A DNA stretch of 43,990 nucleotides from Bacteroidota bacterium (lineage in GTDB: Bacteria > Bacteroidota > Bacteroidia > JABDFU01): assembly GCA_013286655.1 (NCBI GenBank), contig JABDFG010000012.1, positions 1 through 43,990 of the forward strand, given 5' to 3'. The notes under the pieces were generated by a model that was not told where the DNA came from, did no database searches, and saw only the letters and a list, made by a program, of their open reading frames with translations. Made by a program: the position numbers and the translations under genes. Within the stretch, counting starts at the first letter, position 1. Every line of letters begins with the position of its first letter. Below, one piece after another: positions 33,966-43,167 of this stretch.

Positions 33966-34442
33966 ATGGTCAATCTGTTTGGTGTATATGAATGCAGTGC
34001 CGATGCAAAGGGACGTGTAATGCTTCCGGGAGCATTTAAAAAGCAGTTGACAGAAGTATTGAAGAAGGGCTTTGTGATCAAGCGTAGCATTTTCAGTAAG
34101 TCCCTGGAGTTATACCCGATTGGAACCTGGAACGAGATGGTAAAGGATGTCAATAAGCTGAACCGTTTCGTGAAAAAAAATGTGGAATTCATACGCATGT
34201 TCAACTACGGCGTGAAATCACTTGACCTGGATGATAACTCACGGATGCTGATACCAAAAGACCTCATGGATTTTGCCGGAATAAAAAAGGATGTCGTATT
34301 AGCAGCTGCAACCGACCGGATTGAACTCTGGGACAAAAGAGCCTACGAGAAGTTTGTGAAAGAAAACAGTGTTGATTTTGATAAACTGGCGGAGGATGTA
34401 ATGGGTGGGATAAGCTCAGGGAATCCGGATGACGCAAAATAA
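33966..34442 (+). CDS. mraZ: MraZ transcriptional regulator
   Basis: The frame is open from a GTG at 33924, but the start at 33966 gives the usual N-terminus MVNLFGVYECSADAKGRVMLP. This is 158 residues, in the family range. It contains two MraZ/AbrB-like half-domains, the first with the DAKGRVMLP loop and the second with LDLDDNSRMLIPKDL. Known role: MraZ forms a ring-shaped DNA-binding oligomer that controls the dcw cluster. It begins the dcw operon and overlaps rsmH by 14 bases. A repeat operator lies upstream (33901-33930). Assignment is secure. Confidence 0.95.
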   Translation: MVNLFGVYECSADAKGRVMLPGAFKKQLTEVLKKGFVIKRSIFSKSLELYPIGTWNEMVKDVNKLNRFVKKNVEFIRMFNYGVKSLDLDDNSRMLIPKDLMDFAGIKKDVVLAAATDRIELWDKRAYEKFVKENSVDFDKLAEDVMGGISSGNPDDAK

Positions 34443-35361
34443 GTACCATACCCCCGTTCTTTTAAAAGACTGTATAGAGGGATTAAAGATTCAGCCGGAA
34501 GGAATTTATGTGGATGTGACGTACGGAGGTGGGGGACATTCAAAGGAAATTTTGAAACAGCTCACAACGGGGAGGCTCATTGCATTCGACCAGGATGATG
34601 ACGCACTCAATAATAAAGTGGAAGACGAGCGGCTCATTCTGTTAAAACAGAATTTCAGGTTTTTGAAAAACAACCTGCGTTTAAACAATGCGGTCCCTGT
34701 TGACGGAATCCTGGCAGATCTGGGAGTCTCTTCACATCAGTTTGATGAAGCAGAACGGGGTTTCTCTACCCGGTTTGACGCGAATCTGGACATGCGGATG
34801 GACCAGCATCTGCGCTTAACAGCCAAAGAGGTGCTGAATAACTATGAAGAGGATCAGCTTCGTAAACTATTTATGGAATATGGGGAGTTGGAAAATTCAG
34901 CGAAGCTGGCGAGAACGATTTGTACGCAGCGTAAATCAAAAACGATAGAAACCGGTAACGACTTGAAGGCGATCGCAAAGGCATTTACCCGTTGGGGGAA
35001 AGAGAATCAATACTATGCACAGCTTTTCCAGGCCTTACGGATCGAAGTGAACAAAGAGCTGGACGCGCTGAAGGAATTGTTGATACAGGCATTGGATGTA
35101 TTAAAACCTGGAGGAAGATTGGTTGTGATCTCCTATCATTCGCTGGAGGACAGGTTGGTGAAAAATTTTATGAGAAGTGGAAAAATGGAGGGAGACGCTG
35201 AGAAGGATTTTTATGGTAATTCATTGGCACCCTTTAAGCTGATAACCCGAAAGCCAATAATACCGCAGGAAATGGAAATGGAGCAGAACAGCAGAGCGAG
35301 GAGTGCAAAATTGAGGATAGCGGAGAAGTTAGCCAATAGCCAATTAGCGAGTAGCGAATAG
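34429..35361 (+). CDS. rsmH: 16S rRNA (cytosine(1402)-N4)-methyltransferase
   Basis: This 310-residue protein (old name MraW) has the SAM motif VDVTYGGGGHSKEIL, the DQDD acidic pair, the LADLGVSSHQFD substrate motif, and the C-terminal VISYHSLEDRLVKNF block. Known role: N4-methylation of C1402 in 16S rRNA. It overlaps mraZ by 14 bases. The last ten residues (LANSQLASSE) are encoded by a degenerate 7-base tandem that continues past the stop, so they are probably an acquired extension. Assignment is secure. Confidence 0.96.
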   Translation: MTQNKYHTPVLLKDCIEGLKIQPEGIYVDVTYGGGGHSKEILKQLTTGRLIAFDQDDDALNNKVEDERLILLKQNFRFLKNNLRLNNAVPVDGILADLGVSSHQFDEAERGFSTRFDANLDMRMDQHLRLTAKEVLNNYEEDQLRKLFMEYGELENSAKLARTICTQRKSKTIETGNDLKAIAKAFTRWGKENQYYAQLFQALRIEVNKELDALKELLIQALDVLKPGGRLVVISYHSLEDRLVKNFMRSGKMEGDAEKDFYGNSLAPFKLITRKPIIPQEMEMEQNSRARSAKLRIAEKLANSQLASSE

Positions 35362-35378
35362 GTAATAGGTAATAGGGA
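35329..35378 (+). repeat. degenerate heptamer tandem repeat at the rsmH 3' end
   Basis: Seven units follow each other: TTAGCCA, ATAGCCA, ATTAGCGA, GTAGCGA, ATAGGTA, ATAGGTA and ATAGGGA. They encode the last codons of rsmH and continue into the gap before the FtsL-like gene. The first unit is identical to part of the minus-strand repeat at 7094-7116. Confidence 0.6.
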
Positions 35379-35397
35379 GAAAGTATAAAGTAACATA

Positions 35398-35760
35398 ATG
35401 CCAGAAGAAAGAAGATCAAACAAAGTAGTACGCTCCATAAAGAGTGTCGTAAGTGGAAGTTTTCTTTCCCGTGACGAAACCCTGCGTTTTATGCCTTTTG
35501 TTTTATTCTTATCACTGTTAGCAGTCCTGTACATCGCCAACGGATATTATTCCGAAGCAAAAATGCGTAAGCAAAACAAACTAACAGAAGAATTAAAAGA
35601 CCTCCGGTCAGAGTATATCATTACTAAATCAGACCTGATGTTTATCAGCAAACAGTCAGAAGTGGCTAAAGCTGCAGCAATGCTGGGAATAAAAGAGTCC
35701 GTTGTGCCACCAAAAAAGATTTCAATACCACTAACAAATCCCGAACCTCATTCAGATTAG
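35398..35760 (+). CDS. FtsL-like division protein
   Basis: This 120-residue protein has a short cytoplasmic tail, one transmembrane helix at about 31-48 (MPFVLFLSLLAVLYIANGY) and a coiled-coil periplasmic segment (MRKQNKLTEELKDLRSEYI, about 55-90). The size, topology and position between rsmH and ftsI identify it as the FtsL equivalent of Bacteroidota, which has little sequence conservation. Known role: part of the FtsQLB complex of the septum. It is followed after 2 bases by ftsI. Confidence 0.75.
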   Translation: MPEERRSNKVVRSIKSVVSGSFLSRDETLRFMPFVLFLSLLAVLYIANGYYSEAKMRKQNKLTEELKDLRSEYIITKSDLMFISKQSEVAKAAAMLGIKESVVPPKKISIPLTNPEPHSD

Positions 35761-35762
35761 AC

Positions 35763-37901
35763 TTGGATATTAAAAAAGACATAATGTGGCGGGTCGGCTT
35801 GGTTTATGCAGGTATCTGCCTCTTCGCTGTCGCCATTATTGTCAAAGTTTTTCTCATCCAATTTAAAGAAGGAGACATGTGGCGTGCAAAAGCAAAATTG
35901 TTGACCACCCAGGAGTTTGTAGTAGATGCTTCCCGCGGAAACATTTATGATACAGATCAGAACCTGTTGGCAACTTCTTTACCCTATTATGAAATCGGTA
36001 TGGATGTAAATACCGAATACCTGCAACGCCTGTCGGATTCGGAATTCAACAGGCAGGCAGATTCTCTGGGATTTGTTTTGGCGAGCCTGTTAAAAGAAAA
36101 ATCAAGAAGAGAATATTACCAGGAATTGAAAACAGCCCGTTCTTCCGGCGATCGTTTCGTGCAAATAGCAAAAGAAGTTTCCTATAAACAACTGCAGATC
36201 ATTAAAAAATTTCCGCTGTTCCGTCTTGGTAAAAACAAAGGAGGTTTTGTTGTATTACAAACCAGCAAACGGGAACGCCCGTTTCAGATGCTCGCTTCCC
36301 GGACAATTGGTTACGAACGGGAAGACATCAAACCAATCGGCTTGGAAGGTGCATTTAACCAATACCTGAAGGGTACCGTAGGGAAGCGCCTGATGCAAAA
36401 AATTGCCGGAGGTGTCTGGATGCCCCTGAATGACGATAACGAAGTTGATCCGGAAGACGGAAGTGACGTCATTTCCACCATCGACATTAATATTCAGGAT
36501 GTCGCGGAACATTCCCTGTTGGTGCAATTAGCCAAAAACAATGCAGATCATGGCTGCGCGATTTTAATGGAAGTCAAAACGGGTGCGGTGAAAGCCATTG
36601 CTAACCTGTCAAGAAAAGATTCTGGTCAATACGTCGAAAATTACAATTATGCAATTGGAGCAGCAACAGATCCCGGCTCAACATTTAAGCTGGCCTCTCT
36701 GATGGCGGCAATGGAGGACGGGTACATCGATTTAAATGATACCGTCGATATCGGGAATGGGAGCTGCAAATTTTTTGATAAAACAGTTGTTGATTCACAT
36801 CATCCGGAAAAATCAAGACTGACGGTTGCGGAAGTTTTTGAACAATCCTCCAACGTGGGTGTGGCAAAATTAATCTATCGTTATTATGCCAGGGACCCGC
36901 AAAAATTTGTTGACAGGCTTTGTAAGTTTAATTTGAACGCCCCCCTGGGATTGGCAATACCAGGCGAAGCTAAGCCAAGAATCAAAAACCGGCAGGACAA
37001 AGATTGGTCAGGAGTGACGTTGCCTCAGATGGCATATGGTTACGAACTCGCAATTACTCCTATGCAAACACTTTGTTTATACAATGCCGTCGCAAATGAA
37101 GGGGTAATGGTGCGGCCCAGGTTTGTACAGGAAATACGAAAAAAAGGACAATTGATAAAAAAATTCGGACCGGAAATTATCGGGGCACCCCCCATTTGTT
37201 CCAGGAAGACAGTGGAGATGGCAAAGAAAATGATGGAAGGAGTCGTTTTGTACGGAACGGGTAAAGCATTAAAAAACAACACGTATGCGATAGCTGGTAA
37301 GACGGGGACAGCACAAATCCTTGTAAACGGTTCCTATAAGGATCATAATAAAAAAGCAACGTATCAGGCCTCCTTTGTGGGTTATTTCCCGGCTGATAAT
37401 CCAAAGTATTCGTGCATTGTGATTGTAAGTGCACCTTCCACCGGCGAGTATTATGGGGCACAGGTAGCGGGCCCCGTCTTTAAAGACATTGCGGATAAAG
37501 TGTATTCGACCAGTCTGGAAATTCACAAAGAAATCAACGCGGTTCAACCGGAATATGCATTGAAAGCACCGGTTGTTAAGTCAGGCTGTCTCAAAGATGT
37601 TCGGTTGGTGCTGGCGGACTTGAATATAAAAACATCTGGGGAGCATGGGAAATCAGGATGGGCGCTGTTGGAACCGGGTGATTCAGCAACGGTAACAATC
37701 TCTTTATCAAAGGTGGAAACCGACCTGAAAAAAAATGTAGTACCCAATGTAATTGGTATGGTTGCCCAGGATGCTTTGTACCTACTGGAAAATAATGGCT
37801 TTCATGTAAAGATAAATGGCAGCGGTGTAATTATGAAACAATCACTGGAAGCAGGCACAAAATTTACAAAGGGCACAACGATAGAACTCGAACTAACCTA
37901 A
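35763..37901 (+). CDS. ftsI: septal peptidoglycan transpeptidase FtsI (PBP3) with PASTA domain
   Basis: This 712-residue class B penicillin-binding protein has one transmembrane helix (about 9-28), a pedestal domain (about 55-250) and a transpeptidase domain. The catalytic serine is S306 in STFK (S306-x-x-K309), the second motif is S362-SN, and the third is K513-TG. A single PASTA domain lies at the C-terminus (about 650-712; VVPNVIGMVAQDALYLL). It cross-links septal peptidoglycan. The start used is TTG at 35763, two bases after the FtsL-like stop and giving MDIKKDIMWRV; an ATG at 35784 (MWRVGL) is a possible alternative. A small 6-bp hairpin lies in the 42-base gap before murE. Confidence 0.93.
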   Translation: MDIKKDIMWRVGLVYAGICLFAVAIIVKVFLIQFKEGDMWRAKAKLLTTQEFVVDASRGNIYDTDQNLLATSLPYYEIGMDVNTEYLQRLSDSEFNRQADSLGFVLASLLKEKSRREYYQELKTARSSGDRFVQIAKEVSYKQLQIIKKFPLFRLGKNKGGFVVLQTSKRERPFQMLASRTIGYEREDIKPIGLEGAFNQYLKGTVGKRLMQKIAGGVWMPLNDDNEVDPEDGSDVISTIDINIQDVAEHSLLVQLAKNNADHGCAILMEVKTGAVKAIANLSRKDSGQYVENYNYAIGAATDPGSTFKLASLMAAMEDGYIDLNDTVDIGNGSCKFFDKTVVDSHHPEKSRLTVAEVFEQSSNVGVAKLIYRYYARDPQKFVDRLCKFNLNAPLGLAIPGEAKPRIKNRQDKDWSGVTLPQMAYGYELAITPMQTLCLYNAVANEGVMVRPRFVQEIRKKGQLIKKFGPEIIGAPPICSRKTVEMAKKMMEGVVLYGTGKALKNNTYAIAGKTGTAQILVNGSYKDHNKKATYQASFVGYFPADNPKYSCIVIVSAPSTGEYYGAQVAGPVFKDIADKVYSTSLEIHKEINAVQPEYALKAPVVKSGCLKDVRLVLADLNIKTSGEHGKSGWALLEPGDSATVTISLSKVETDLKKNVVPNVIGMVAQDALYLLENNGFHVKINGSGVIMKQSLEAGTKFTKGTTIELELT

Positions 37902-37943
37902 AAAACAACCGCCTCTCTTTTTGGAGAGAGTCGGACGAAGCTT

Positions 37944-39407
37944 ATGAAACTGTTAAAAGACATACTGTACAAGGCCGGGCTGGTGGAAGTAATTGGTTCT
38001 ACCAATCAGGCGATCACTTCGGTATGTTTTGATTCACGTAAAGTAGAAAAAGATTGTTTGTTTGTTGCCATACGGGGAACACAAACCGACGGGCATAAGT
38101 TTATAAACCAGGTAATTGCTGCGGGGGCTATTGCTATTGTATGTGAAGAGTTACCCGAACACCCGGATGAAAAAATATCCTACGTTCGGGTCGATAACAG
38201 CAGTCATGCACTGGGCATAATCGCTGCTAATTTTTTCGATAATCCCTCTGCTAAACTCAAGCTGGTTGGTGTAACGGGCACCAATGGGAAAACGACAACG
38301 GTAACCTTACTTTTTAACCTCTTTAAAACCCTGGGCTACAAGGTGGGTTTATTATCCACTGTAAAAAATCAGATTAACTCCGAAGTCATTCCGGCTACCC
38401 ATACCACACCGGATGCGATTCGTCTGAATGAAATCTTAAAACAAATGGTGGATCGTGGCTGTCAGTATTGCTTTATGGAAGTCAGTTCCCATTCGGTCGT
38501 TCAGCACCGGATCACTGGTTTGAGTTTTACCGCAGGAGTCTTCACTAACATCACCCACGATCACCTGGATTATCATAAAACATTCGATGAATACATAAAG
38601 GCGAAAAAGGGATTTTTCGATCAGCTGGGAGAAGATGCCTTTGCACTTGTGAACAAAGACGATGCCAATGGAATGGTCATGCTGCAAAACACAAAAGCCG
38701 TCCGGAAAACGTATGCTTTAAAGTCCAACGCCGATTACAAATGTAAAATCATGGAAAATCAGTTTTCCGGTTTATTGCTGAATATAGATGGCAGTGAGGT
38801 CTGGACCAAACTGATCGGAACCTTCAATGCTTATAACATTCTTGCAGTATACGCTACCGCTACCTTGTTGAAAGAAAACAAAACAAATATTTTGACAACC
38901 CTGAGTAACCTGAATGCAGTGGAAGGCCGTTTTGAATACGCCCGCACCGAAAAGGGCATTGTAGGCATTGTGGATTATGCACATACACCGGATGCTTTAA
39001 AGAATGTGCTGGAAACAGTAAATGATATCCGTACAGGAAACGAGCAGGTAATCACCATTGTTGGCTGTGGTGGAGATCGCGATGCTCAGAAGCGGCCCTT
39101 AATGGCAAAAATTGCCTGTGAACTAAGCACCCGGGTCATTATAACTTCTGACAATCCCCGCTCAGAAGATCCGGATGAGATTATAAAACAAATGCAAAAA
39201 GGTGTAGAGCCTCAGCACTATAAAAAGGCATTGACCATCACCGACCGGAAGGAAGCTATTAAAACGGCCTGCTCAATAGCCAAACCTGGAGACATCATTT
39301 TGCTCGCAGGTAAGGGCCATGAAACGTACCAGGAGATAAAAGGAATAAAATACCCTTTTGATGACATGGACATTTTGAAAGAAAATTTAAAACTATTTGA
39401 AAAATAA
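37944..39407 (+). CDS. murE: UDP-MurNAc-tripeptide synthetase, meso-DAP type
   Basis: This 487-residue Mur ligase has the P-loop GTNGKTT (G112-K116), the central domain motif [12 protein letters not shown] and the C-terminal D403-NPR-SEDP motif. DNPR is known to select meso-diaminopimelate over lysine, so the peptidoglycan of this organism should be of the meso-DAP type. It adds the third residue to UDP-MurNAc-dipeptide in the cytoplasm. Its stop overlaps the mraY ATG by one base. Assignment is secure. Confidence 0.96.
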   Translation: MKLLKDILYKAGLVEVIGSTNQAITSVCFDSRKVEKDCLFVAIRGTQTDGHKFINQVIAAGAIAIVCEELPEHPDEKISYVRVDNSSHALGIIAANFFDNPSAKLKLVGVTGTNGKTTTVTLLFNLFKTLGYKVGLLSTVKNQINSEVIPATHTTPDAIRLNEILKQMVDRGCQYCFMEVSSHSVVQHRITGLSFTAGVFTNITHDHLDYHKTFDEYIKAKKGFFDQLGEDAFALVNKDDANGMVMLQNTKAVRKTYALKSNADYKCKIMENQFSGLLLNIDGSEVWTKLIGTFNAYNILAVYATATLLKENKTNILTTLSNLNAVEGRFEYARTEKGIVGIVDYAHTPDALKNVLETVNDIRTGNEQVITIVGCGGDRDAQKRPLMAKIACELSTRVIITSDNPRSEDPDEIIKQMQKGVEPQHYKKALTITDRKEAIKTACSIAKPGDIILLAGKGHETYQEIKGIKYPFDDMDILKENLKLFEK

Positions 39408-40657
39408 TGCTGTACTATTTATTTGACTTTTTACACAGACATTATGACCTGCCGGGAACCGGGGTATTCCGATACCTTTCCTTTCGTGCTGCAATGGCGG
39501 TCATTTGTTCGCTGATCATTTCTCTTTTATTTGGTAAACGCCTCATTGCATTTTTGCGGAAAAAACAAGTTGGTGAAACGATCCGGGATCTTGGATTGCA
39601 AGGTCAGACGCAAAAACAAGGGACTCCAACGATGGGGGGGCTGATCATTATCGCGGCCATTATCATCCCCACGCTTTTGTTCGCCCGGCTGCACAACATC
39701 TATATCATCCTGATGCTGGTTTCTACGGTATGGCTGGGTTTGATCGGCTTCCTGGATGATTATATCAAGGTATTTAAGAAAAACAAAGAAGGATTGCAGG
39801 GACGGTTTAAAATAATCGGACAGATCGGGATTGGGCTGATCGTAGGCATTACACTTTTTTGTCATCCAGATGTGGTATTGAAAGAAAAAATATACAGTCC
39901 GCATAAAAATACGCAAGACGATGAAAATGGAACAGCGATGATGACCAGCGTGCCGATCTATGCCAAGGAAAAGTCCAAGTCCATGAAGACCACCATCCCT
40001 TTTGTAAAAAACAATGAATTTGATTATGCCGTGTTGTTAAAATGGATGGGCGAAGGATATAAAAAATGGGCCTGGATCATTTTTATTCCGGTCGTGATAT
40101 TTATTGTAACCGCCGTGTCGAATGGCGCCAATATCACAGACGGTATCGATGGATTAGCAACAGGGTCTTCCGCTATCATAGGAGTCACATTAGCTGTTCT
40201 GGCCTATGTATCGGGCAATACCATATTCGCAGATTACCTCAACATCATATTTATACCCAATAGCGGTGAATTGGTGGTGTTCATGAGCGCATTTGTGGGG
40301 GCCTGTGTTGGTTTTATGTGGTACAACGCTTATCCGGCACAGGTATTCATGGGAGATACGGGGAGTCTTACGCTGGGAGGTATCATTGCGGTATTTGCGA
40401 TCGCTATACGGAAAGAACTTCTCATCCCCGTTATGTGTGGTGTTTTTCTCGTTGAAAATTTATCGGTGATGATACAGGTAAGTTATTTCAAGTACACCCG
40501 GAAGAAATACGGAGAAGGAAGACGAGTATTCAAAATGTCGCCCTTACACCATCATTACCAGAAATTAGGAATGCATGAAGCCAAGATCGTATCACGTTTC
40601 TGGATTGTTGGAGTAATGCTGGCCATATTAACGATCGTAACCTTGAAGCTTAGATAA
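39407..40657 (+). CDS. mraY: phospho-MurNAc-pentapeptide transferase
   Basis: This 416-residue integral membrane enzyme makes lipid I by transferring phospho-MurNAc-pentapeptide to undecaprenyl phosphate. The conserved pair D117-D118 ([10 protein letters not shown]), the [15 protein letters not shown] motif, the [11 protein letters not shown] block and the PLHHHYQ histidine block are all present. It is about 50 residues longer than E. coli MraY because of an insert at about 165-205 ([13 protein letters not shown] ... KSMKTT). That insert is familiar in Bacteroidota homologues. It starts one base inside the murE stop. Assignment is secure. Confidence 0.96.
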   Translation: MLYYLFDFLHRHYDLPGTGVFRYLSFRAAMAVICSLIISLLFGKRLIAFLRKKQVGETIRDLGLQGQTQKQGTPTMGGLIIIAAIIIPTLLFARLHNIYIILMLVSTVWLGLIGFLDDYIKVFKKNKEGLQGRFKIIGQIGIGLIVGITLFCHPDVVLKEKIYSPHKNTQDDENGTAMMTSVPIYAKEKSKSMKTTIPFVKNNEFDYAVLLKWMGEGYKKWAWIIFIPVVIFIVTAVSNGANITDGIDGLATGSSAIIGVTLAVLAYVSGNTIFADYLNIIFIPNSGELVVFMSAFVGACVGFMWYNAYPAQVFMGDTGSLTLGGIIAVFAIAIRKELLIPVMCGVFLVENLSVMIQVSYFKYTRKKYGEGRRVFKMSPLHHHYQKLGMHEAKIVSRFWIVGVMLAILTIVTLKLR

Positions 40658-40659
40658 AT

Positions 40660-41997
40660 ATGAGAAGACTAGTTATACTGGGTGCGGGAGAAAGCGGAAC
40701 AGGAGCCGCTGTGTTGGCCAGACAAAAAGGTTTTGACGTATTCTTATCCGACAAGGGTAAAATAAAAGAAAAATACAAGACTATTCTTTCCAATTACGGA
40801 ATCGTTTCGGAAGAAGAAAAGCATACGGAAAAATTGATAGTGAATGCAGACGAAGTAATCAAGAGTCCCGGTATACCTGATAAAGCTGAATTGATTTTAA
40901 AACTGAAGCAATTGGGTATCCCGGTCATTTCTGAAATTGAGTTTGCCGGGAGATACTCCAAAGCGAAAATGATTTGTATCACCGGCAGCAATGGTAAAAC
41001 GACCACGACATTGCTTACGTACCATATCCTTAAAAAGGCGGGACTTAATGTCGGTCTTGCTGGCAACGTAGGAAAAAGTCTGGCCTTACAGGTGGCAGAA
41101 AGCAATCACGATTACTATGTAATTGAACTGAGCAGTTTTCAGCTGGATGGCATGTATCAATTCAAGGCAGATATAGCCGTATTGCTTAACATCACACCCG
41201 ATCATCTGGATCGGTACAATTATGAATTACAGAAGTATGCAGATTCGAAATTCAGAGTAATACAAAACCAGACTTCCGCCGACGCATTTATTTATTGCAT
41301 CGATGACACAATCACGGCAGCGGAAGTGAATAAAAAAATAATTCCGGCGAAAAAATACCCCTTCTCCATAAAACAAATTGTAGAGCAGGGCGCATGCCTC
41401 CGGGAAAAACAATTAACAATTAATATAAACCAAACCAACCAACCACTTATGTCGATTCAGGAACTAGCATTGCAAGGGAAGCACAACATTTACAATTCAA
41501 TGGCAGCAGGAATAGTTGCCAGGCTGACAGAAGTTAGGAAGGAAGTTATAAGGGAAAGCCTGTCTGACTTTCAGAATGTGGAACACAGATTGGAGTTTGT
41601 TACAAAGGTCAACGGCGTTGATTTTGTCAATGATTCGAAAGCTACCAACGTAAACTCTACCTGGTATGCTCTGGAAAGCATGGAAAGTCAGGTAGTACTT
41701 ATTCTGGGCGGTGTTGACAAAGGAAACGATTATGGCATGTTAATGGACATGGTGAAAGAAAAAGTCACGGCCATTGTTTGTTTAGGCGTCGACAACAAAA
41801 AAATTATAAAAACATTCCAGTCTGTAGTTCCGAACATTGTTGAAACAGGTTCTGCCAGGGAAGCGGTTGCTGCCTCCCTCAAGCTGGCTAAAAAGGGAGA
41901 AACCGTTTTGCTGTCTCCTGCATGTGCCAGTTTTGATTTATTTGAAAACTACGAAGACCGTGGGCATCAGTTTAAAGCTGCAGTAAGATCATTGTAA
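40660..41997 (+). CDS. murD: UDP-MurNAc-L-alanine--D-glutamate ligase
   Basis: This 445-residue Mur ligase has an N-terminal nucleotide-binding domain (LVILGAGESGTGAA), the P-loop GSNGKTTT (K113), the central NITPDHLDRY motif, the NDSKATN loop and a C-terminal domain with ILGGVDKGNDY. It adds D-glutamate to UDP-MurNAc-L-alanine. It follows mraY after two bases and precedes ftsW by 18. Assignment is secure. Confidence 0.96.
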   Translation: MRRLVILGAGESGTGAAVLARQKGFDVFLSDKGKIKEKYKTILSNYGIVSEEEKHTEKLIVNADEVIKSPGIPDKAELILKLKQLGIPVISEIEFAGRYSKAKMICITGSNGKTTTTLLTYHILKKAGLNVGLAGNVGKSLALQVAESNHDYYVIELSSFQLDGMYQFKADIAVLLNITPDHLDRYNYELQKYADSKFRVIQNQTSADAFIYCIDDTITAAEVNKKIIPAKKYPFSIKQIVEQGACLREKQLTININQTNQPLMSIQELALQGKHNIYNSMAAGIVARLTEVRKEVIRESLSDFQNVEHRLEFVTKVNGVDFVNDSKATNVNSTWYALESMESQVVLILGGVDKGNDYGMLMDMVKEKVTAIVCLGVDNKKIIKTFQSVVPNIVETGSAREAVAASLKLAKKGETVLLSPACASFDLFENYEDRGHQFKAAVRSL

Positions 41998-42015
41998 AAC
42001 AGAGGAGGGCTCAGC

Positions 42016-43167
42016 ATGAACCTATTTGCGAACATAAAGGGAGACAAGGTAGTCTGGATAGTAGTGGTACTACTGTCCATCGTGTCCATCCTGGTGGTAT
42101 ACAGTTCCATTGTGGCACTCGCATACCGCTATAAATCCGGAGACACGGAGTACTACTTGTTTAAACACTCAACAATTATTGGGTTTGGTTTGTTGTTGAT
42201 GTATTTAACGCACAAGGTCAAATACACCTATTTTTCCCGCTTATCACAAATCGCTTTGTACCTCTCTGTTCCGTTATTGTTATTTACGCTGCTGAAAGGG
42301 GTAAGTGCAGGAGAAGCGAGCCGTTGGTTGAAAATTCCAGGCACGAGCCTTACCTTTCAGACTTCTGATTTTGCAAAATTAGCCTTGATTGCATACATCG
42401 CAAGAGTATTGGCAATCAAACAAGATCAGATAAAAGACTTTAAAAAAGCCTTTCTTCCGATTCTGATTCCAGTTGTGATTATTTGTGGATTAATATTACC
42501 CGCCAATTTTTCTACTGCGGCAGTTTTGTTTGTTACATGTTTGGTCATCATGTTTGTTGGCCGCATCAATATAAAATACATACTATCTTTAATCGGGATA
42601 GGAATAGTCTGTCTGGCACTTTTTGTTGCGATCATTTTTGCCTTCCCGAATATCAATAACCGGGTTTCGACCTGGAAAGCACGCATTGAAAATTTTTCCA
42701 AAGGAGACAGCGAATCGAATTACCAGGCCGAACAGGCTAAAATTGCTATTGCTACCGGAGGTGCTTTGGGCAAAGGCCCTGGAGGAAGTACGCAGCGCAA
42801 CTTTTTACCCCAGGCCTCCTCCGATTTTATTTATGCCATTCTTATTGAAGAATATGGATTAGTGGCAGGTTTCCTGCTGGTGTTTTTATACATTATTTTA
42901 TTTTTCCGGGCGGTACGTATTGCGGGGAAAAGCGATAAAACGTTTGCAAGTTTATTGGCCATTGGTTTGTGTTTCAGTCTGGTGTTTCAGGGTATGATTA
43001 ACATGGCTGTCGCGGTTAACCTGTTTCCTGTTACCGGTCAGCCCCTTCCTCTGGTAAGTATGGGAGGAACCTCTATCTGGTTTACAAGTATTGCCATTGG
43101 AATACTATTAAGTGTAAGTGCAGAAGTGGAAAATGATGCTAAAACGGAAATAGTTGAGGAAGCTTAA
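42016..43167 (+). CDS. ftsW: septal peptidoglycan glycosyltransferase FtsW (SEDS family)
   Basis: This 383-residue polytopic membrane protein has about ten hydrophobic segments. The SEDS signatures are GEASRWLKIPGTSLTFQTSDF (central loop), LPQASSDFIYAILIEEYG and the VNLFPVTGQPLPLVSMGG segment. SEDS proteins polymerise lipid II, with FtsW working with FtsI at the septum. The C-terminus overlaps the start of murG by 14 bases. Assignment is secure. Confidence 0.94.
   Translation: MNLFANIKGDKVVWIVVVLLSIVSILVVYSSIVALAYRYKSGDTEYYLFKHSTIIGFGLLLMYLTHKVKYTYFSRLSQIALYLSVPLLLFTLLKGVSAGEASRWLKIPGTSLTFQTSDFAKLALIAYIARVLAIKQDQIKDFKKAFLPILIPVVIICGLILPANFSTAAVLFVTCLVIMFVGRINIKYILSLIGIGIVCLALFVAIIFAFPNINNRVSTWKARIENFSKGDSESNYQAEQAKIAIATGGALGKGPGGSTQRNFLPQASSDFIYAILIEEYGLVAGFLLVFLYIILFFRAVRIAGKSDKTFASLLAIGLCFSLVFQGMINMAVAVNLFPVTGQPLPLVSMGGTSIWFTSIAIGILLSVSAEVENDAKTEIVEEA

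Noticed and set aside
37913-37930. 6-bp hairpin (CTCTCT / AGAGAG) between ftsI and murE
   Set aside because: It is too short and has no T run, so it is unlikely to be a terminator inside the operon.
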